From CAVYWD01 sp963772225 (GTDB lineage: Bacteria > Myxococcota > Myxococcia > Myxococcales > UBA5297): 64,000 nucleotides of DNA. The stretch lies in assembly GCA_963772225.1 (NCBI GenBank), contig CAVYWD010000002.1, positions 2,418,001-2,482,000 on the forward strand, written 5' to 3'. Positions 18,302 to 26,870 of the stretch are shown piece by piece; positions within the stretch are counted from its first letter, which is position 1; every line of letters starts with the position of its first letter. A program made the position numbers and the translations under genes. The notes below the pieces were generated by a model. That model was not told the origin of the DNA. It was given only the letters and a program-made list of their open reading frames with translations, and made no database searches.

Positions 18302-19945
18302 CTACTGCAGAAGCCCGTGCTTGAGGAGCCAGGCCACGGCCACCTGCGCGCGCCAGGCGGGCCGCTCGGGGCGCCGCTCGGCGAGCGCCTGGGCCAGCGC
18401 GCCCGCCGCCATCCCCGCGCGCGCGAGCTCCAGGGCGTCGAGGACCTCGGCGTCGGTGAGCAGGTTCTGGAGCTCGGGGAAGATGGGATAGGCGTTGCTC
18501 CCCCCGGAGCAGAGCGAGGCCGCCATCGGCGACGGCTTCACCTCGCGCTCGGGCCTGAATCCCTCGGTGGGAAAGTGGGCGAAGATCCGGTCGAAATCCA
18601 TGCCCAGCGGGTGCGGCCCCGCGGGCCTCGAAGGCTGAAGGCGCTTATCGGCCAGGCGGCGCCAGACCTCCTCGTAGCGCGCGATGACCTTGCGCCAGTC
18701 GTAGGTCTCGCCGCGCGCCGCCGCCGCCTTGGCCATGGCCGCGCGTCGGGGCTCGTCTTGGTAGAGCGACGCGAAGGCGCCTTCGAGCGCGGGGAGGTCG
18801 ACCTCCACCGCCTGGCCCAGGAAGAGGTGCAGCGGCCGCTCGTAGAGGATGGGCGAGAGGTCGCGCAAGAAGCCCGCGCCGGCGTTCCAGCGCGTGGGGA
18901 TTCGCACGCCCGCCTCCGGCGAGACCGTCTCCTTGTAGCCGTCGAAGTCGGAGACGACCGCCGGGAGCCCCGCGGCCATGGCCTCCACCACGCTCAGGCC
19001 GAAGGTCTCCTGCGGGTTGTCGCTCGCCGAGACGAAGCAGTCGGCCGCGGCGAAGAGGTCCTTCTTGCGCTCCTCGGCGAAGTCGACCTGGATGATCACC
19101 CGGTCCAGGATGCCCAACCCCCTCGCCCAGAGCGCGAGCATCTCCGGGGTCTTGGTGCCCTGGCGCGCGCCGGCGAGGAGCAGCCTCATCGGCCGCCGCT
19201 CGCGGACCCGGGCGAGCGCCCCGGCGAACGCCTGGAGGACCGGGAACAGGTCCATCTTGTCGAACTCGGAGAAGCGGCCCAGCGAGAGCACGACGAAGGC
19301 GTCCGCGGGGATCTTGAGCGCCGCGCGCACCTTCGCCCGGTCGCCGCCGCGCAGCCGCTGGACGTCGACGCCCAAAGGCACCACGGGCAGCTCGCAGCCG
19401 AGCGGCGCGGGCGCGGCGCCGAGCGCGGCGCCGAACGACTCGTACGCCGAGGCGAAGGAGGCCGCAACCGCGCGCTGGCCCGCCTCCGACGAGCAGAAGA
19501 TGGCGTCCTGCGCGGTGGGCTTGAGCAGGAGCGAGCGGAGCGCGACGACCTGCGAGCGCGGGTAGCTCAAGGAGTGGATCTGCGCCGTCACCGGCAGTGG
19601 ACCCGGGGCGTAGCGGTCGCGCAGCCAGACCAGGTCTAGGAAGGCCTCCTGGTGGCTCGCGTGGTGGAGCACGTCGAGCTCGCCGCGCGAGAGCATCGCC
19701 GGCAGCTCGAGCAGGTTGGGCAGGAGCAGCCGCGCGGGGTCGACGAGGCCGGTGGCGACGAAGCGGTCGCGGACGGCCTGGGCGTCGGCGTTCTCGCCGC
19801 AGAAGAGCGCGAAGCGCTCGAAGCTCCCGTGCGCGAAGAGCGCGCGCATGAACTCCGAGTTGGCGACGAGACGGCCGACCAGCACCTCGCCCGCGGCGAT
19901 GCCCTGGAACGTGCCCGAAGTAGCCAGCGTGGCGAAGGTCTTCAT
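18302..19945 (-). CDS. Glycosyltransferase family 4 protein
   Basis: 547 residues, GT-B fold, cytoplasmic. The nucleotide-sugar half shows VVLSLGRFSEFDKMDLFP, then FVSASDNPQETFGLSVVEAM and AAGLPAVVSDFDGYKETV, the E-x7-E region of retaining GT4 enzymes. The N-terminal acceptor half includes LDVLHHASHQEAFLDLVWLR. The last ~110 residues are an extra helical tail absent from minimal GT4 proteins. AAGGGG precedes ATG 19945. No polysaccharide cluster surrounds it, so donor and acceptor are unknown. Confidence 0.88.
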   Translation of the reverse strand: MKTFATLATSGTFQGIAAGEVLVGRLVANSEFMRALFAHGSFERFALFCGENADAQAVRDRFVATGLVDPARLLLPNLLELPAMLSRGELDVLHHASHQEAFLDLVWLRDRYAPGPLPVTAQIHSLSYPRSQVVALRSLLLKPTAQDAIFCSSEAGQRAVAASFASAYESFGAALGAAPAPLGCELPVVPLGVDVQRLRGGDRAKVRAALKIPADAFVVLSLGRFSEFDKMDLFPVLQAFAGALARVRERRPMRLLLAGARQGTKTPEMLALWARGLGILDRVIIQVDFAEERKKDLFAAADCFVSASDNPQETFGLSVVEAMAAGLPAVVSDFDGYKETVSPEAGVRIPTRWNAGAGFLRDLSPILYERPLHLFLGQAVEVDLPALEGAFASLYQDEPRRAAMAKAAAARGETYDWRKVIARYEEVWRRLADKRLQPSRPAGPHPLGMDFDRIFAHFPTEGFRPEREVKPSPMAASLCSGGSNAYPIFPELQNLLTDAEVLDALELARAGMAAGALAQALAERRPERPAWRAQVAVAWLLKHGLLQ

Positions 19946-19975
19946 GGCGGCCCCTTTTCTTGGCGTCTCGCCATG

Positions 19976-20160
19976 CTAGAGCACCGAATGGCTTGAAAAG
20001 CCTACTGCGGCGCGCATTTTCTGCCTGCGGCGGGAAGCCTCGTCGACTGCGCTGCTCGAGCTGCCCCAGCGGCCCTCAAGCTGCTCGCTCCTCGGGTTCT
20101 TAGCCTCGGCGACGCAGCTCTCGCGTCTCGCAACGGCTTCCTAGCCACCCGGTGCTCTCG
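19976..20160. repeat. Terminal-inverted-repeat element, copy 1 (long form)
   Basis: 185 bp. It starts CTAGAGCACCGAATGGCTTG and ends with the imperfect inverse (TAGCCACCCGGTGCTCT). The interior matches the element at 30055-30207, including AGCCTCGTCG, CTCAAGCTGCTCGCTCCTCG and CGGCGACGCA, with about 30 bp of extra sequence (near 20046-20075). It carries no ORF, so it is MITE- or REP-like. Confidence 0.8.
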
Positions 20161-20471
20161 TGTCGTGTCCGGTGGCTTTGACAATGCATCGGGCTGGTTT
20201 CTGCACGAGGACGAGCGACTGCGTCGTGCACCTGTGCGAGCAGGACACGGGGTCGAGCGCCTACCTCGGACTCGCGGACGGACTGACCGCTCAGTGCGAG
20301 TCCAGCTGTCAGGCCACGGCTCTGGCCGCCGTTACGAACGCCGAGTGGGCCTGCATGTTCACCGCGAGCTGCCGCGAGTGTTTCGGCAACGACAGCAAGG
20401 CGGGCGCCCAATACACGTGCAAAAGCGGTTCAGCCATGGCGTCATTCCCGCCAGGCGCCGCGATCCGGTGA
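20160..20471 (+). CDS. Cys-rich ORF, possibly a gene fragment
   Basis: 103 residues with ten Cys: CTRTSDC, VVHLCEQD, LTAQCESSCQATA, NAEWACMFTASCRECFG and QYTCKSG. The even spacing suggests a secreted disulfide-bonded domain, but there is no signal peptide. The GTG lies in the last bases of the terminal-inverted-repeat element, so the element may have cut off the original 5' end. Base composition is lower-GC than the flanks. It could be a pseudogene. Confidence 0.4.
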   Translation: MSCPVALTMHRAGFCTRTSDCVVHLCEQDTGSSAYLGLADGLTAQCESSCQATALAAVTNAEWACMFTASCRECFGNDSKAGAQYTCKSGSAMASFPPGAAIR

Positions 20472-20527
20472 CCGAAAATAGGTCGCTCGTTCTTCGTGGG
20501 CGCACAGACGCGTCCTTCCACACAAGA

Positions 20528-20567
20528 ACTCCCTCCTGTGAGCACTTGAGCGGCCCACGGAGGGAGT
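20528..20567. terminator. Hairpin between convergent ORFs
   Basis: ACTCCCTCC and its exact complement GGAGGGAGT enclose a 22-base loop, 60 bp after the Cys-rich ORF and 34 bp before the stop of the HAF-repeat gene. Probable bidirectional transcription end. Confidence 0.45.
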
Positions 20568-20600
20568 CCCGTATTCAGCGCACGTCCAGCCGCAGCGTGC

Positions 20601-21632
20601 TCACCTCCGATCGTCGTCGCGGTCCCGCGCGAAGTTCACGAAGCCATTGACTTTTTGGCCATCCGAAAAGAACCCAACGATATCGCCGCGGTCATTGACT
20701 CCGTTGATGAAGGTGCCCTGGACGTTGAAGGCCGGAGTTTGAGACGAGCCCGTCGCGTCGAACTGGAAGAATCTCCTGTCGGCGGAGATGAAACCATGCA
20801 CGTTGCCATTGGTGTCCGTAAAGGAACCGACGATGACGCCTTGCTTGTTGCAGCCAAACGGCGAGGTGCTCGTGGCGGTCGCGCCGCCGATCGTGACATC
20901 GAAGGTCGTGAACCCGTCACCGAGCCGTCCCGAAAAACCGTGATTATTGCCGTTGGCATCCGTCCAGAAGCCGCAGACCTCGCGCCTGTCAGTGATGTCG
21001 CTGGCCTGGGTGGCGACAGCCCCGGGGAAAGTGCTCGGGGGAATCTCGGTGAACGTGGAGGCGGACTGAGCGGCGGACTGAGCATCGGTCTTGACGATGA
21101 ATCCATGCTCGTGACCGTCATTGTCGGTCCAAAAGCCCGCTGCCTCACCAAAGTCGTTGATGCCGAGCAAGTTCTGCACTGGCGTGGTGACGTTCGGAGG
21201 CGAACCTGCCGGGTCGTCGACGGTCGTCTGGACGCCCCTGGCGTCTAGGAACCCGTGCGTGAAGCCCGTGGCGGCGTCCGTGTAGAAACCGACAATATCG
21301 GGCAAAGGCCTGTTGTTGACGCCGATCGCTTGCGTCTGCGCCGCGGGAGCGCCATTGATGAGGAAATTTTCGACGGAGTAGTGATTCGGTGGAACCAGGA
21401 CGTACCCGTTATTTGGAATGGTTGTTCCGTCACCGAAATAGCCGACAATGACCCGACCGTCGTTGATTCCGAGCAGCTGATTGAAGTTGGGATCCCCGGG
21501 GTTGTCGAGGACAAAGAAGGAGTGGGCGGAGGCGACCGCCGGAAACGCAGCTGCGGCCGCTGTCATGAGGAGATGAGTCAAACGGGCCAAGACCGTGGAC
21601 CCGGAGTTGCTGCAAGTGGAAGTTCTGATCAT
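20601..21632 (-). CDS. Secreted HAF-repeat protein
   Basis: 343 residues with a signal peptide (LTHLLMTAAAAAFPAVASAH). The mature protein is six tandem HAF-type repeats of 40-50 residues, each with an IND/INN turn, a VG-F/Y strand and an H/N-GF end: LLGINDGRVIVGYFGD, DIVGFYTDAATGFTHGFL, AAGFWTDNDGHEHGFI, EVCGFWTDANGNNHGFS, IVGSFTDTNGNVHGFI and DIVGFFSDGQKVNGFV. This suggests a beta-propeller-like extracellular protein of unknown ligand. ATG 21632 has AAGGGGGC upstream; an in-frame ATG 18 bp earlier is less likely. Codon use is less GC-biased than in the neighbours, consistent with acquisition. Confidence 0.85.
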   Translation of the reverse strand: MIRTSTCSNSGSTVLARLTHLLMTAAAAAFPAVASAHSFFVLDNPGDPNFNQLLGINDGRVIVGYFGDGTTIPNNGYVLVPPNHYSVENFLINGAPAAQTQAIGVNNRPLPDIVGFYTDAATGFTHGFLDARGVQTTVDDPAGSPPNVTTPVQNLLGINDFGEAAGFWTDNDGHEHGFIVKTDAQSAAQSASTFTEIPPSTFPGAVATQASDITDRREVCGFWTDANGNNHGFSGRLGDGFTTFDVTIGGATATSTSPFGCNKQGVIVGSFTDTNGNVHGFISADRRFFQFDATGSSQTPAFNVQGTFINGVNDRGDIVGFFSDGQKVNGFVNFARDRDDDRR

Positions 21633-22444
21633 GGATTGCCCCCTTGTCATTGAGAATTTCGCAGGGAATAAGCCTAGGGGCCCGCCTGGACCACGGGGAA
21701 GGGCTCAGCCGGGGAGGGACCTCTTGGTCTCGTTGCTCCGCCCCAAGATGGCCTCGGCGAGGGAGAGGAAGTCGAGCGCGCGGCCACGAACAGGAGCAGC
21801 CGAGGCTCGAGGTCGTCGATGTTGTCGACCCCGGCGCCGGTCTCGAGCTGGGCGAGGCGCAGCCCGTTCGCGGCATCGACCTGCTGGGCCGAATCCGTTC
21901 AGGCGACGGAAGACCCTAGTACTGCCCGCCCCAAGTTGTTTCCGGGATCTCCAACCCGTTCACCCCGAGCTTGTCGAGGCGCCTTCGATTTCGGCCTCCG
22001 CTCAGGCTGAACGGGCAGGCTATCCATCCCAGAACGAGCTTCAGGCGCTTGGTACTAGCGCCGCACGAGATCCAAGGCGAGCCCGCGCAGGCCCATCTCG
22101 CCGCAGCCCGCTTCCCAGGTCCCCCACAAGCAGTTTCTGGCCGAACCTGGTCGAGCGATGATTTGGCGAGATCACCCGAAAACGGTTTCGCCGCGGAGTG
22201 TTCCGAAGCGTCGAGGAGCTCGTTCGCGTCATCCAACCCGAAGTCCTTCAGCTGGCCCAAGGACGCGGATATCATCCTGGCCAAGAGCGAGCGCTGTAAA
22301 GCGTCTGTTCGGACACCACGCTGGTTGAACCCGTGCGCCAAAGAGGCAAAGGCGCCGGGCCGCCGGCGAAGGGAAGGCCGAGCTTCGAGCGCTCGAGGGG
22401 CGGCTCGGCGCCCGATTTGTCATCGGCCCGCGGACTGAAGGACA
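21633..22444. other. 812-bp lower-GC stretch with no supported gene
   Basis: No frame gives a recognisable protein or a start with a good ribosome-binding site. Minus-strand 21916-22341 is the longest candidate (141 codons; LLARMISASLGQLKDFGLDD near its start), but it lacks third-position bias. Composition matches the HAF gene rather than the flotillin operon. It contains a long palindrome at 21955-22015. Probably decayed foreign DNA. Confidence 0.4.
21955..22015. repeat. Palindrome of the widespread CCCTGAGCTTGTCGA type
   Basis: CCCGTTCA at one end and TGAACGGG at the other, with CCCCGAGCTTGTCGAGGCGC and CCTCCGCTCAGGC inside. This form resembles the REP-like intergenic repeat found in many proteobacteria (CCCTGAGCTTGTCGAAGGG). 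Only one copy was noticed here. Confidence 0.5.
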
Positions 22445-22906
22445 ATGCCGGCGCCCATGTGCGCCCGCGAGACCTCGGCGATGGATCCGCTGTCAGCGGC
22501 TCCCGCTGCGCCAGCGGACGACGCGCTTGCGGCGCTGCGCGCGCTCGAGTCCCAGCTCCTCCAGGCGGTGGAAGCCAACCCCCTGGAGGCCATGGCGCTC
22601 CTCGTCGGCTCCGGCGCGGGGCTGCTCTACTTGGCCGAGGCCGGCCGCAACGAGAAGATCGAGACCTACTGGGACGCGCTCCACTACGTCGCCACGAGCC
22701 TCTCGGTGGGTTACGCCAACATCTTCCCTGAGACCGCCTTCGGAAAGGCGCTGGGCGCGCTGCTGATGATGGTCGGCCCGGCCCTCTCTAGCCGCGCCCT
22801 GAACCCTCCCTCGCCGGCGCCGACCGGCGCGCCGGAGAGCGAGCTCCTCGCCGAGAAGCTCGACGCCATCCTCGCCGAGCTCAAGCGCATCGGGGGCCCG
22901 CGATGA
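22445..22906 (+). CDS. Two-helix channel-like protein with degenerate K+-channel pore motif
   Basis: 153 residues. Helix 1 is LEAMALLVGSGAGLLYLAEA. The pore region is WDALHYVATSLSVGYANIFP, which aligns with the ion-channel pore (TVGYGDxxP) but has VGYAN instead of VGYGD. Helix 2 is FGKALGALLMMVGPALSSRA. A short cytoplasmic tail ends in a helix (ELLAEKLDAILAELKRI). It is the first gene of an operon: its TGA overlaps the next ATG (ATGA at 22903). ATG 22445 is chosen because of AAGGA upstream; ATG 22481 is an alternative. Ion conduction is inference. Confidence 0.75.
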   Translation: MPAPMCARETSAMDPLSAAPAAPADDALAALRALESQLLQAVEANPLEAMALLVGSGAGLLYLAEAGRNEKIETYWDALHYVATSLSVGYANIFPETAFGKALGALLMMVGPALSSRALNPPSPAPTGAPESELLAEKLDAILAELKRIGGPR

Positions 22907-23658
22907 TCGCCCTGCTCGCCGCCCTCTTCACCGCCCCGAACGCGCCGTACACGCTGGCGCTCGGTGTGGTCGCGCTCTACGTGGGCTTGCAGGTCTTCGG
23001 GCTGCTTCAGTCGGGCGACCACGGCGAGGGCGACCTCGACGCGGGGGATGGCGCGGAAGCAGAAGGCCACGGCGAGCTGGGCGACGGCCACGCGGACGCA
23101 GAGGCCGAGGGCGACGCGGACTCGGATCACGAGGTCGATCACGACGCCGACGCGCACGCTTCGAGCGGCGGCGTCGTTTGGGCGCTCAGCCTGCTCGGCG
23201 TCGGGCGCGTGCCCTTGGCCATCGTTTGGCAGACCTTCTTCACCCTGTTCGGCTTGACCGGTATCACCGCCACCACCGTGGCGAGCTCGCTCCTCGGCCC
23301 GCCGCGGCCGTACTTCCTGGCCATTAGCTTTCCCTCGGCGCTCGCCGTGGGCGCGGTGCTCACCGCGCTCACCGTCCGCGGCATCGCGCGGCTGGTGCCG
23401 TCGAGCTCGGGCGACGCCACGCGCAAGCGCGACCTCGTCGGCTGCAGCGGCGTCGTCATCTCCAGCAAGGTGGACGCGGAGTTCGGCGAGGTGCGTCTGC
23501 GCGACCCGCAAGGGCGCACGCTGAGGCTCATCTGCCACACGCTGCCCGGCGAGGCCGCATTGCCCGAAGGCGCCGAGGTCGTGGTGGTCGACTACGAGCG
23601 CAGCCAGGGCCACCTCTTCGTTTCGCGATTGACGGCTCTCCCGGAGGGACGCAAATGA
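22903..23658 (+). CDS. NfeD/YqiJ-like membrane protein with OB-fold and acidic His-rich loop
   Basis: 251 residues. One helix (LGVVALYVGLQVFGLLQ) comes first. Then comes a roughly 50-residue loop made almost entirely of Asp, Glu, Gly, His and Ala (GDGHADAEAEGDADSD and onward). Two or three helices follow (VWALSLLGVGRVPLAIVWQT; LAISFPSALAVGAVLTALTV). A C-terminal OB-fold ends the protein (LVGCSGVVISSKVDAEFG; VVVVDYERSQGHLFVSRL). YqiJ/NfeD proteins pair with flotillins in membrane microdomains. It is coupled by ATGA overlaps to genes on both sides. The acidic/His loop could bind divalent metal or sense charge at the membrane. Confidence 0.85.
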   Translation: MIALLAALFTAPNAPYTLALGVVALYVGLQVFGLLQSGDHGEGDLDAGDGAEAEGHGELGDGHADAEAEGDADSDHEVDHDADAHASSGGVVWALSLLGVGRVPLAIVWQTFFTLFGLTGITATTVASSLLGPPRPYFLAISFPSALAVGAVLTALTVRGIARLVPSSSGDATRKRDLVGCSGVVISSKVDAEFGEVRLRDPQGRTLRLICHTLPGEAALPEGAEVVVVDYERSQGHLFVSRLTALPEGRK

Positions 23659-25721
23659 ACGAGATTCTCAACCCCGTCTACCTCATCCCGCTGGCGCTGG
23701 TGCTGGCCGCGGTGCTCGGCATCGGCATCATCACCACCATCGCCAAGTTCTATCAGCGGGCCGGCGCCGACGAGGCGCTGGTGCGCACCGGGTCCTCCGG
23801 CGAGCGGGTGGTCATCGGCGGCGGCATCAACGTGCTGCCGGTGCTCCACCAGGTGATGCGCGTGTCGCTCAAGTCGGTCGCGCTGATGGTGACCCGCGAG
23901 GGCAAGAACGCGCTCGTCACCGCCGACAAGATCAAGGCGAACGTGACCACCGAGCTGTACGTCAAGGTGGAGCCGACCAAGGACGACGTGCTCGCCGCGG
24001 CGCGCTCGTTCGGGGCGCGCAACCTGGAGGCGAACGCGGTGCGCGACCTGGTCGAGGGCAAGCTCACCGACGCTTTGCGCGCGGTGGCCGCGAACCAGCG
24101 CTTCCAGGACCTGCACTCGAACCGCAAGGAGTTCGCAGAGCACGTCCAGCGCGCCCTGGCCGAGGAGCTGAAAAAGAACGGGCTTACGCTCGAGTCGGTG
24201 GCCATCACCACCTTCGCGCAGCTGCCCACCGCCGAGCTCGACCCGAACGACGTCTTCGACGCCGAGGGCCGGCGCGCCATCGCCGAGACGGTGGAGGCGA
24301 ACCGGAAGCTGACCAACGCCATCAAGCGCGACACCGACGTCCAGGTGCAGCAGAAGGACGTGGAGTCGAGAAAGCAGGCCCTGGCCTTCGAGGCCGAGCA
24401 GCGCCGCGCCGAGGCCGACCAGCAGCGCAACGTCGCCGAGTACCAGGCCACCATGAAGGCCGAGCAGGCGCGGCGCATCGCGGAGATCGAGGCGACGCAG
24501 CAGGCCGAGGCGCAGAAAGCGGTGCTCCTGCAGCAGCTCGCCCAGGAGCAGGCGGCGCTGGAGAAGAAGCAGGCGGTAGAGACGAGCCGCATCCAGCAGG
24601 AGCAGGCCGTCGCCACGGCCGACCTCGAGCGCCAGCAGTCGCTGGCGCTCACCGCGGCGGAGAAGGAGCGGGCCGAGAAGACCGCGCAGATCGAGAGCCA
24701 GAAGGCCGTCCAGGCCGCGGAGATCCTGCGGGCCAAGACCATCGAGGCGACGACCATCGAGAAGCAGAAGGCCATCGAGACCGCGCAGATCGCCAAGCAG
24801 ATCGCGGTGACCAACGCCGAGGCGGACAAGGCCCGCGCGCAGGCCGAGTTCGCCAAGGCGAGCGCCGAGCAGGAACGCGCCGAGCAGGAGATCCTCACGG
24901 TCGAGAAGACGAGCGAGGCCGAGCGGCAGAAGCAGATCGCCCTCATCGAGGCGAGCCGCAAGGCGCAGGAAGAGCGGCTGGGTGTCGAGGTCTCGGCCTA
25001 CAAGCAGACGACGCACGCCCAGGCCGAGGCGGACGCGAAGAAGAAGCTCGCCGACGCCGCGCTCGCCGAGGCGCAGGGCTTGGCCAACGCCAAGAGGGCC
25101 GCGGCGCAGGCGGCGGCCGACCAGGTGAAGATCAACGCTGCCGCCGAGGCGGACCAGGTGAAGATCAAAGCCATCGCCGACGCCGAGGCGTCCATCAAGC
25201 AGGCGGAGGCCATCGAGCGGCTGGCGCAGGCGACCCTGCTCAAGGGCCGCGCCGAGGCCGAGGCGCGGCAGCTCGCCCTGGCCGCCGAGAACGTGGTGGA
25301 CGCGAGGCTCGTGCTGCGCGACGTGGCGCTCAAGCTCATCGAAAAGTCGCCGGAGCTGGTGCGCGAGCTGATGCAGCCCATCAGCGCGGTGAGCGACGTG
25401 AAGGTGTTGCAGGTGAACGGGCTGTCGTCGGCCTTTCCAGGCGCGGCGGGCGCCGGGCTTCAGGGCGCGGCGCGCTCTGCGAGCCCCATGGGCGCGGTGC
25501 TCAAGACGCTCTTCGACGCCTCGGCGCTGGCGCCGGTGATGAAGCAGATGCTCGAGTTCGGCGGGGTCAGCCCCGAGGCGCTCGCCGAGAAGGCCAAGGA
25601 GGTCCTGAGGGGGCCACCGACGCCGACGGAGATCGCCAGGGCCGAGGCGCGGCAGAAGGCGACCGCGGCGGCGACCTCGGCGAGCCCGGTGGCGGCAGAG
25701 GGCGAGGCAGGGAAGGGGTAG
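23655..25721 (+). CDS. Flotillin / YqiK family SPFH protein
   Basis: 688 residues. N-terminal membrane helix (YLIPLALVLAAVLGIGIITT), then the SPFH/Band 7 domain (EALVRTGSSGERVVIGGG, SLKSVALMVTREGKNALVTA, VTTELYVKVEP). About 350 residues of Ala/Glu/Lys/Gln coiled coil follow (QQKDVESRKQALAFEAEQRR and onward), then a C-terminal flotillin helix bundle (LIEKSPELVRELMQPISAVS). Bacterial flotillins form oligomeric membrane-microdomain scaffolds. It is the last gene of the channel/NfeD/flotillin operon, with ATGA overlap at 23655. Confidence 0.93.
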   Translation: MNEILNPVYLIPLALVLAAVLGIGIITTIAKFYQRAGADEALVRTGSSGERVVIGGGINVLPVLHQVMRVSLKSVALMVTREGKNALVTADKIKANVTTELYVKVEPTKDDVLAAARSFGARNLEANAVRDLVEGKLTDALRAVAANQRFQDLHSNRKEFAEHVQRALAEELKKNGLTLESVAITTFAQLPTAELDPNDVFDAEGRRAIAETVEANRKLTNAIKRDTDVQVQQKDVESRKQALAFEAEQRRAEADQQRNVAEYQATMKAEQARRIAEIEATQQAEAQKAVLLQQLAQEQAALEKKQAVETSRIQQEQAVATADLERQQSLALTAAEKERAEKTAQIESQKAVQAAEILRAKTIEATTIEKQKAIETAQIAKQIAVTNAEADKARAQAEFAKASAEQERAEQEILTVEKTSEAERQKQIALIEASRKAQEERLGVEVSAYKQTTHAQAEADAKKKLADAALAEAQGLANAKRAAAQAAADQVKINAAAEADQVKIKAIADAEASIKQAEAIERLAQATLLKGRAEAEARQLALAAENVVDARLVLRDVALKLIEKSPELVRELMQPISAVSDVKVLQVNGLSSAFPGAAGAGLQGAARSASPMGAVLKTLFDASALAPVMKQMLEFGGVSPEALAEKAKEVLRGPPTPTEIARAEARQKATAAATSASPVAAEGEAGKG

Positions 25722-25733
25722 CGGCGGCGACCC

Positions 25734-25934
25734 GTGTTCGATCGCCTCTCGGATGAAGACGAGCTCGTCTCCGAGGGGGTCGAGCGCCACCTGGGGCTTC
25801 CCGGGCACCTGGTCGGCGCTGAGGTGCGCGCGCGGTTCGCAGAGCGGCCCGAGGTGACCTTCGTAGGCCACGATCGCCGCGAGCGGATCGCCTTCGACTT
25901 CGAGACCCTCGGCTGGGCCGAGAGCTGCCGGTGA
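25734..25934 (+). CDS. Small hypothetical protein (66 aa)
   Basis: A GTG-started ORF 12 bp after the flotillin stop with strong third-position GC bias. The product (LSDEDELVSEGVERHLGLPG; EVTFVGHDRRERIAFDFETL) is acidic and compact and has no recognised domain. The ribosome-binding site is poor. It may be translated by reinitiation from the flotillin gene, or it may be the 3' fragment of a lost gene. Confidence 0.4.
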   Translation: MFDRLSDEDELVSEGVERHLGLPGHLVGAEVRARFAERPEVTFVGHDRRERIAFDFETLGWAESCR

Positions 25935-25974
25935 TGTCGACGGCCCGTCGCGCCTCACGGTAGGGTTCGCGGCC

Positions 25975-26859
25975 ATGCGCCGCCCCCGGGTCCTCTTCGT
26001 CTATCTCTCCATCGCCGTGATGTGGGGCTCCACCTGGCTCTTCATCCGCATCGGCCTGCGCGATCTCCCGCCGCTCTTCTTCGCCGGCTTCCGCATGGCG
26101 CTCGCCGCCCTCTTGCTTGCGCCGCTCGCGGCGAGGGGCGGCGCCCTGGCGGCGCTCCTCCGCTCCCGGCGGCCCGTGGCGGTGATCGCGTTCCTCCAGG
26201 TCGCCCTGCCGTATGGCCTCATGTTCGTGGCGCAGCAGTGGGTGCCATCGGGCCTGTCGGCGGTGCTGTTCGCCACCTTCCCGGTGTGGCTCGCGCTCCT
26301 GTCCCGCCTCTTCCTTCGAGAGAAGCTGACGCCGCGGCGCATCGCCTCTGCGCTCCTGGGCGTGGCCGGAGTGGTGGTGCTCGAGGCGCCGCGGCTCGGG
26401 GACCTCTCCGCCTCGGGCCTGCTCGTCGCGGGGAGCGCCCTCATCGTCCTCGCCTCCGCCGTGGTGGCCGTCGCCAACCTGTTCGCGCGCGGGCACGTGC
26501 TCGCCCTCTCGCCGCTCGCCCTCACCGCGGGCCAGTCCGCGGTGGGAGGGGTCATCCTCCTTGCCGCGTCCTTCCTCTTCGAGACCGGTCGCCCGCTGGC
26601 GGTGACGCCGACTGCGGCCGCGGTCGTCCTCTACCTCGCCGTCTTCGGAAGCGGCCTCACCTACCTGGGCCTCTACTGGATCATGCCGCGCATCAGCACG
26701 TCTGCCCTGGGTGTCCTCCCGCTCATCGACACCACTGTGGCGGTGACGCTCGGGGCCCTGGTGCTGGGCGAGCCGGTGGGCGGGTCGCTCTTCTTAGGCG
26801 GCGGGCTGGTACTCGCGGCAGCCGCCCTCGCGGGCACGTCGAAGAGCGAAGGGGCGTGA
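25975..26859 (+). CDS. EamA/DMT family transporter
   Basis: 294 residues with ten predicted membrane helices in two EamA repeats. The first begins VYLSIAVMWGSTWLFIRIGL. The second contains AVFGSGLTYLGLYWIMPRIS and LIDTTVAVTLGALVLGEPVG, the usual family signature. Inner-membrane exporter of metabolites or drugs of unknown specificity. It is convergent with the decayed rtcB. Confidence 0.92.
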   Translation: MRRPRVLFVYLSIAVMWGSTWLFIRIGLRDLPPLFFAGFRMALAALLLAPLAARGGALAALLRSRRPVAVIAFLQVALPYGLMFVAQQWVPSGLSAVLFATFPVWLALLSRLFLREKLTPRRIASALLGVAGVVVLEAPRLGDLSASGLLVAGSALIVLASAVVAVANLFARGHVLALSPLALTAGQSAVGGVILLAASFLFETGRPLAVTPTAAAVVLYLAVFGSGLTYLGLYWIMPRISTSALGVLPLIDTTVAVTLGALVLGEPVGGSLFLGGGLVLAAAALAGTSKSEGA

Positions 26860-26870
26860 TCGCCGAAGCC

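Noticed and set aside
21916..22341. 141-codon minus-strand ORF
   Set aside because: No third-position bias, no recognised domain, and its end runs through a REP-like palindrome.
23592..25976. 794-codon antisense frame across the flotillin gene
   Set aside because: Composition follows the coiled-coil codons of flotillin read backwards; no start signal.
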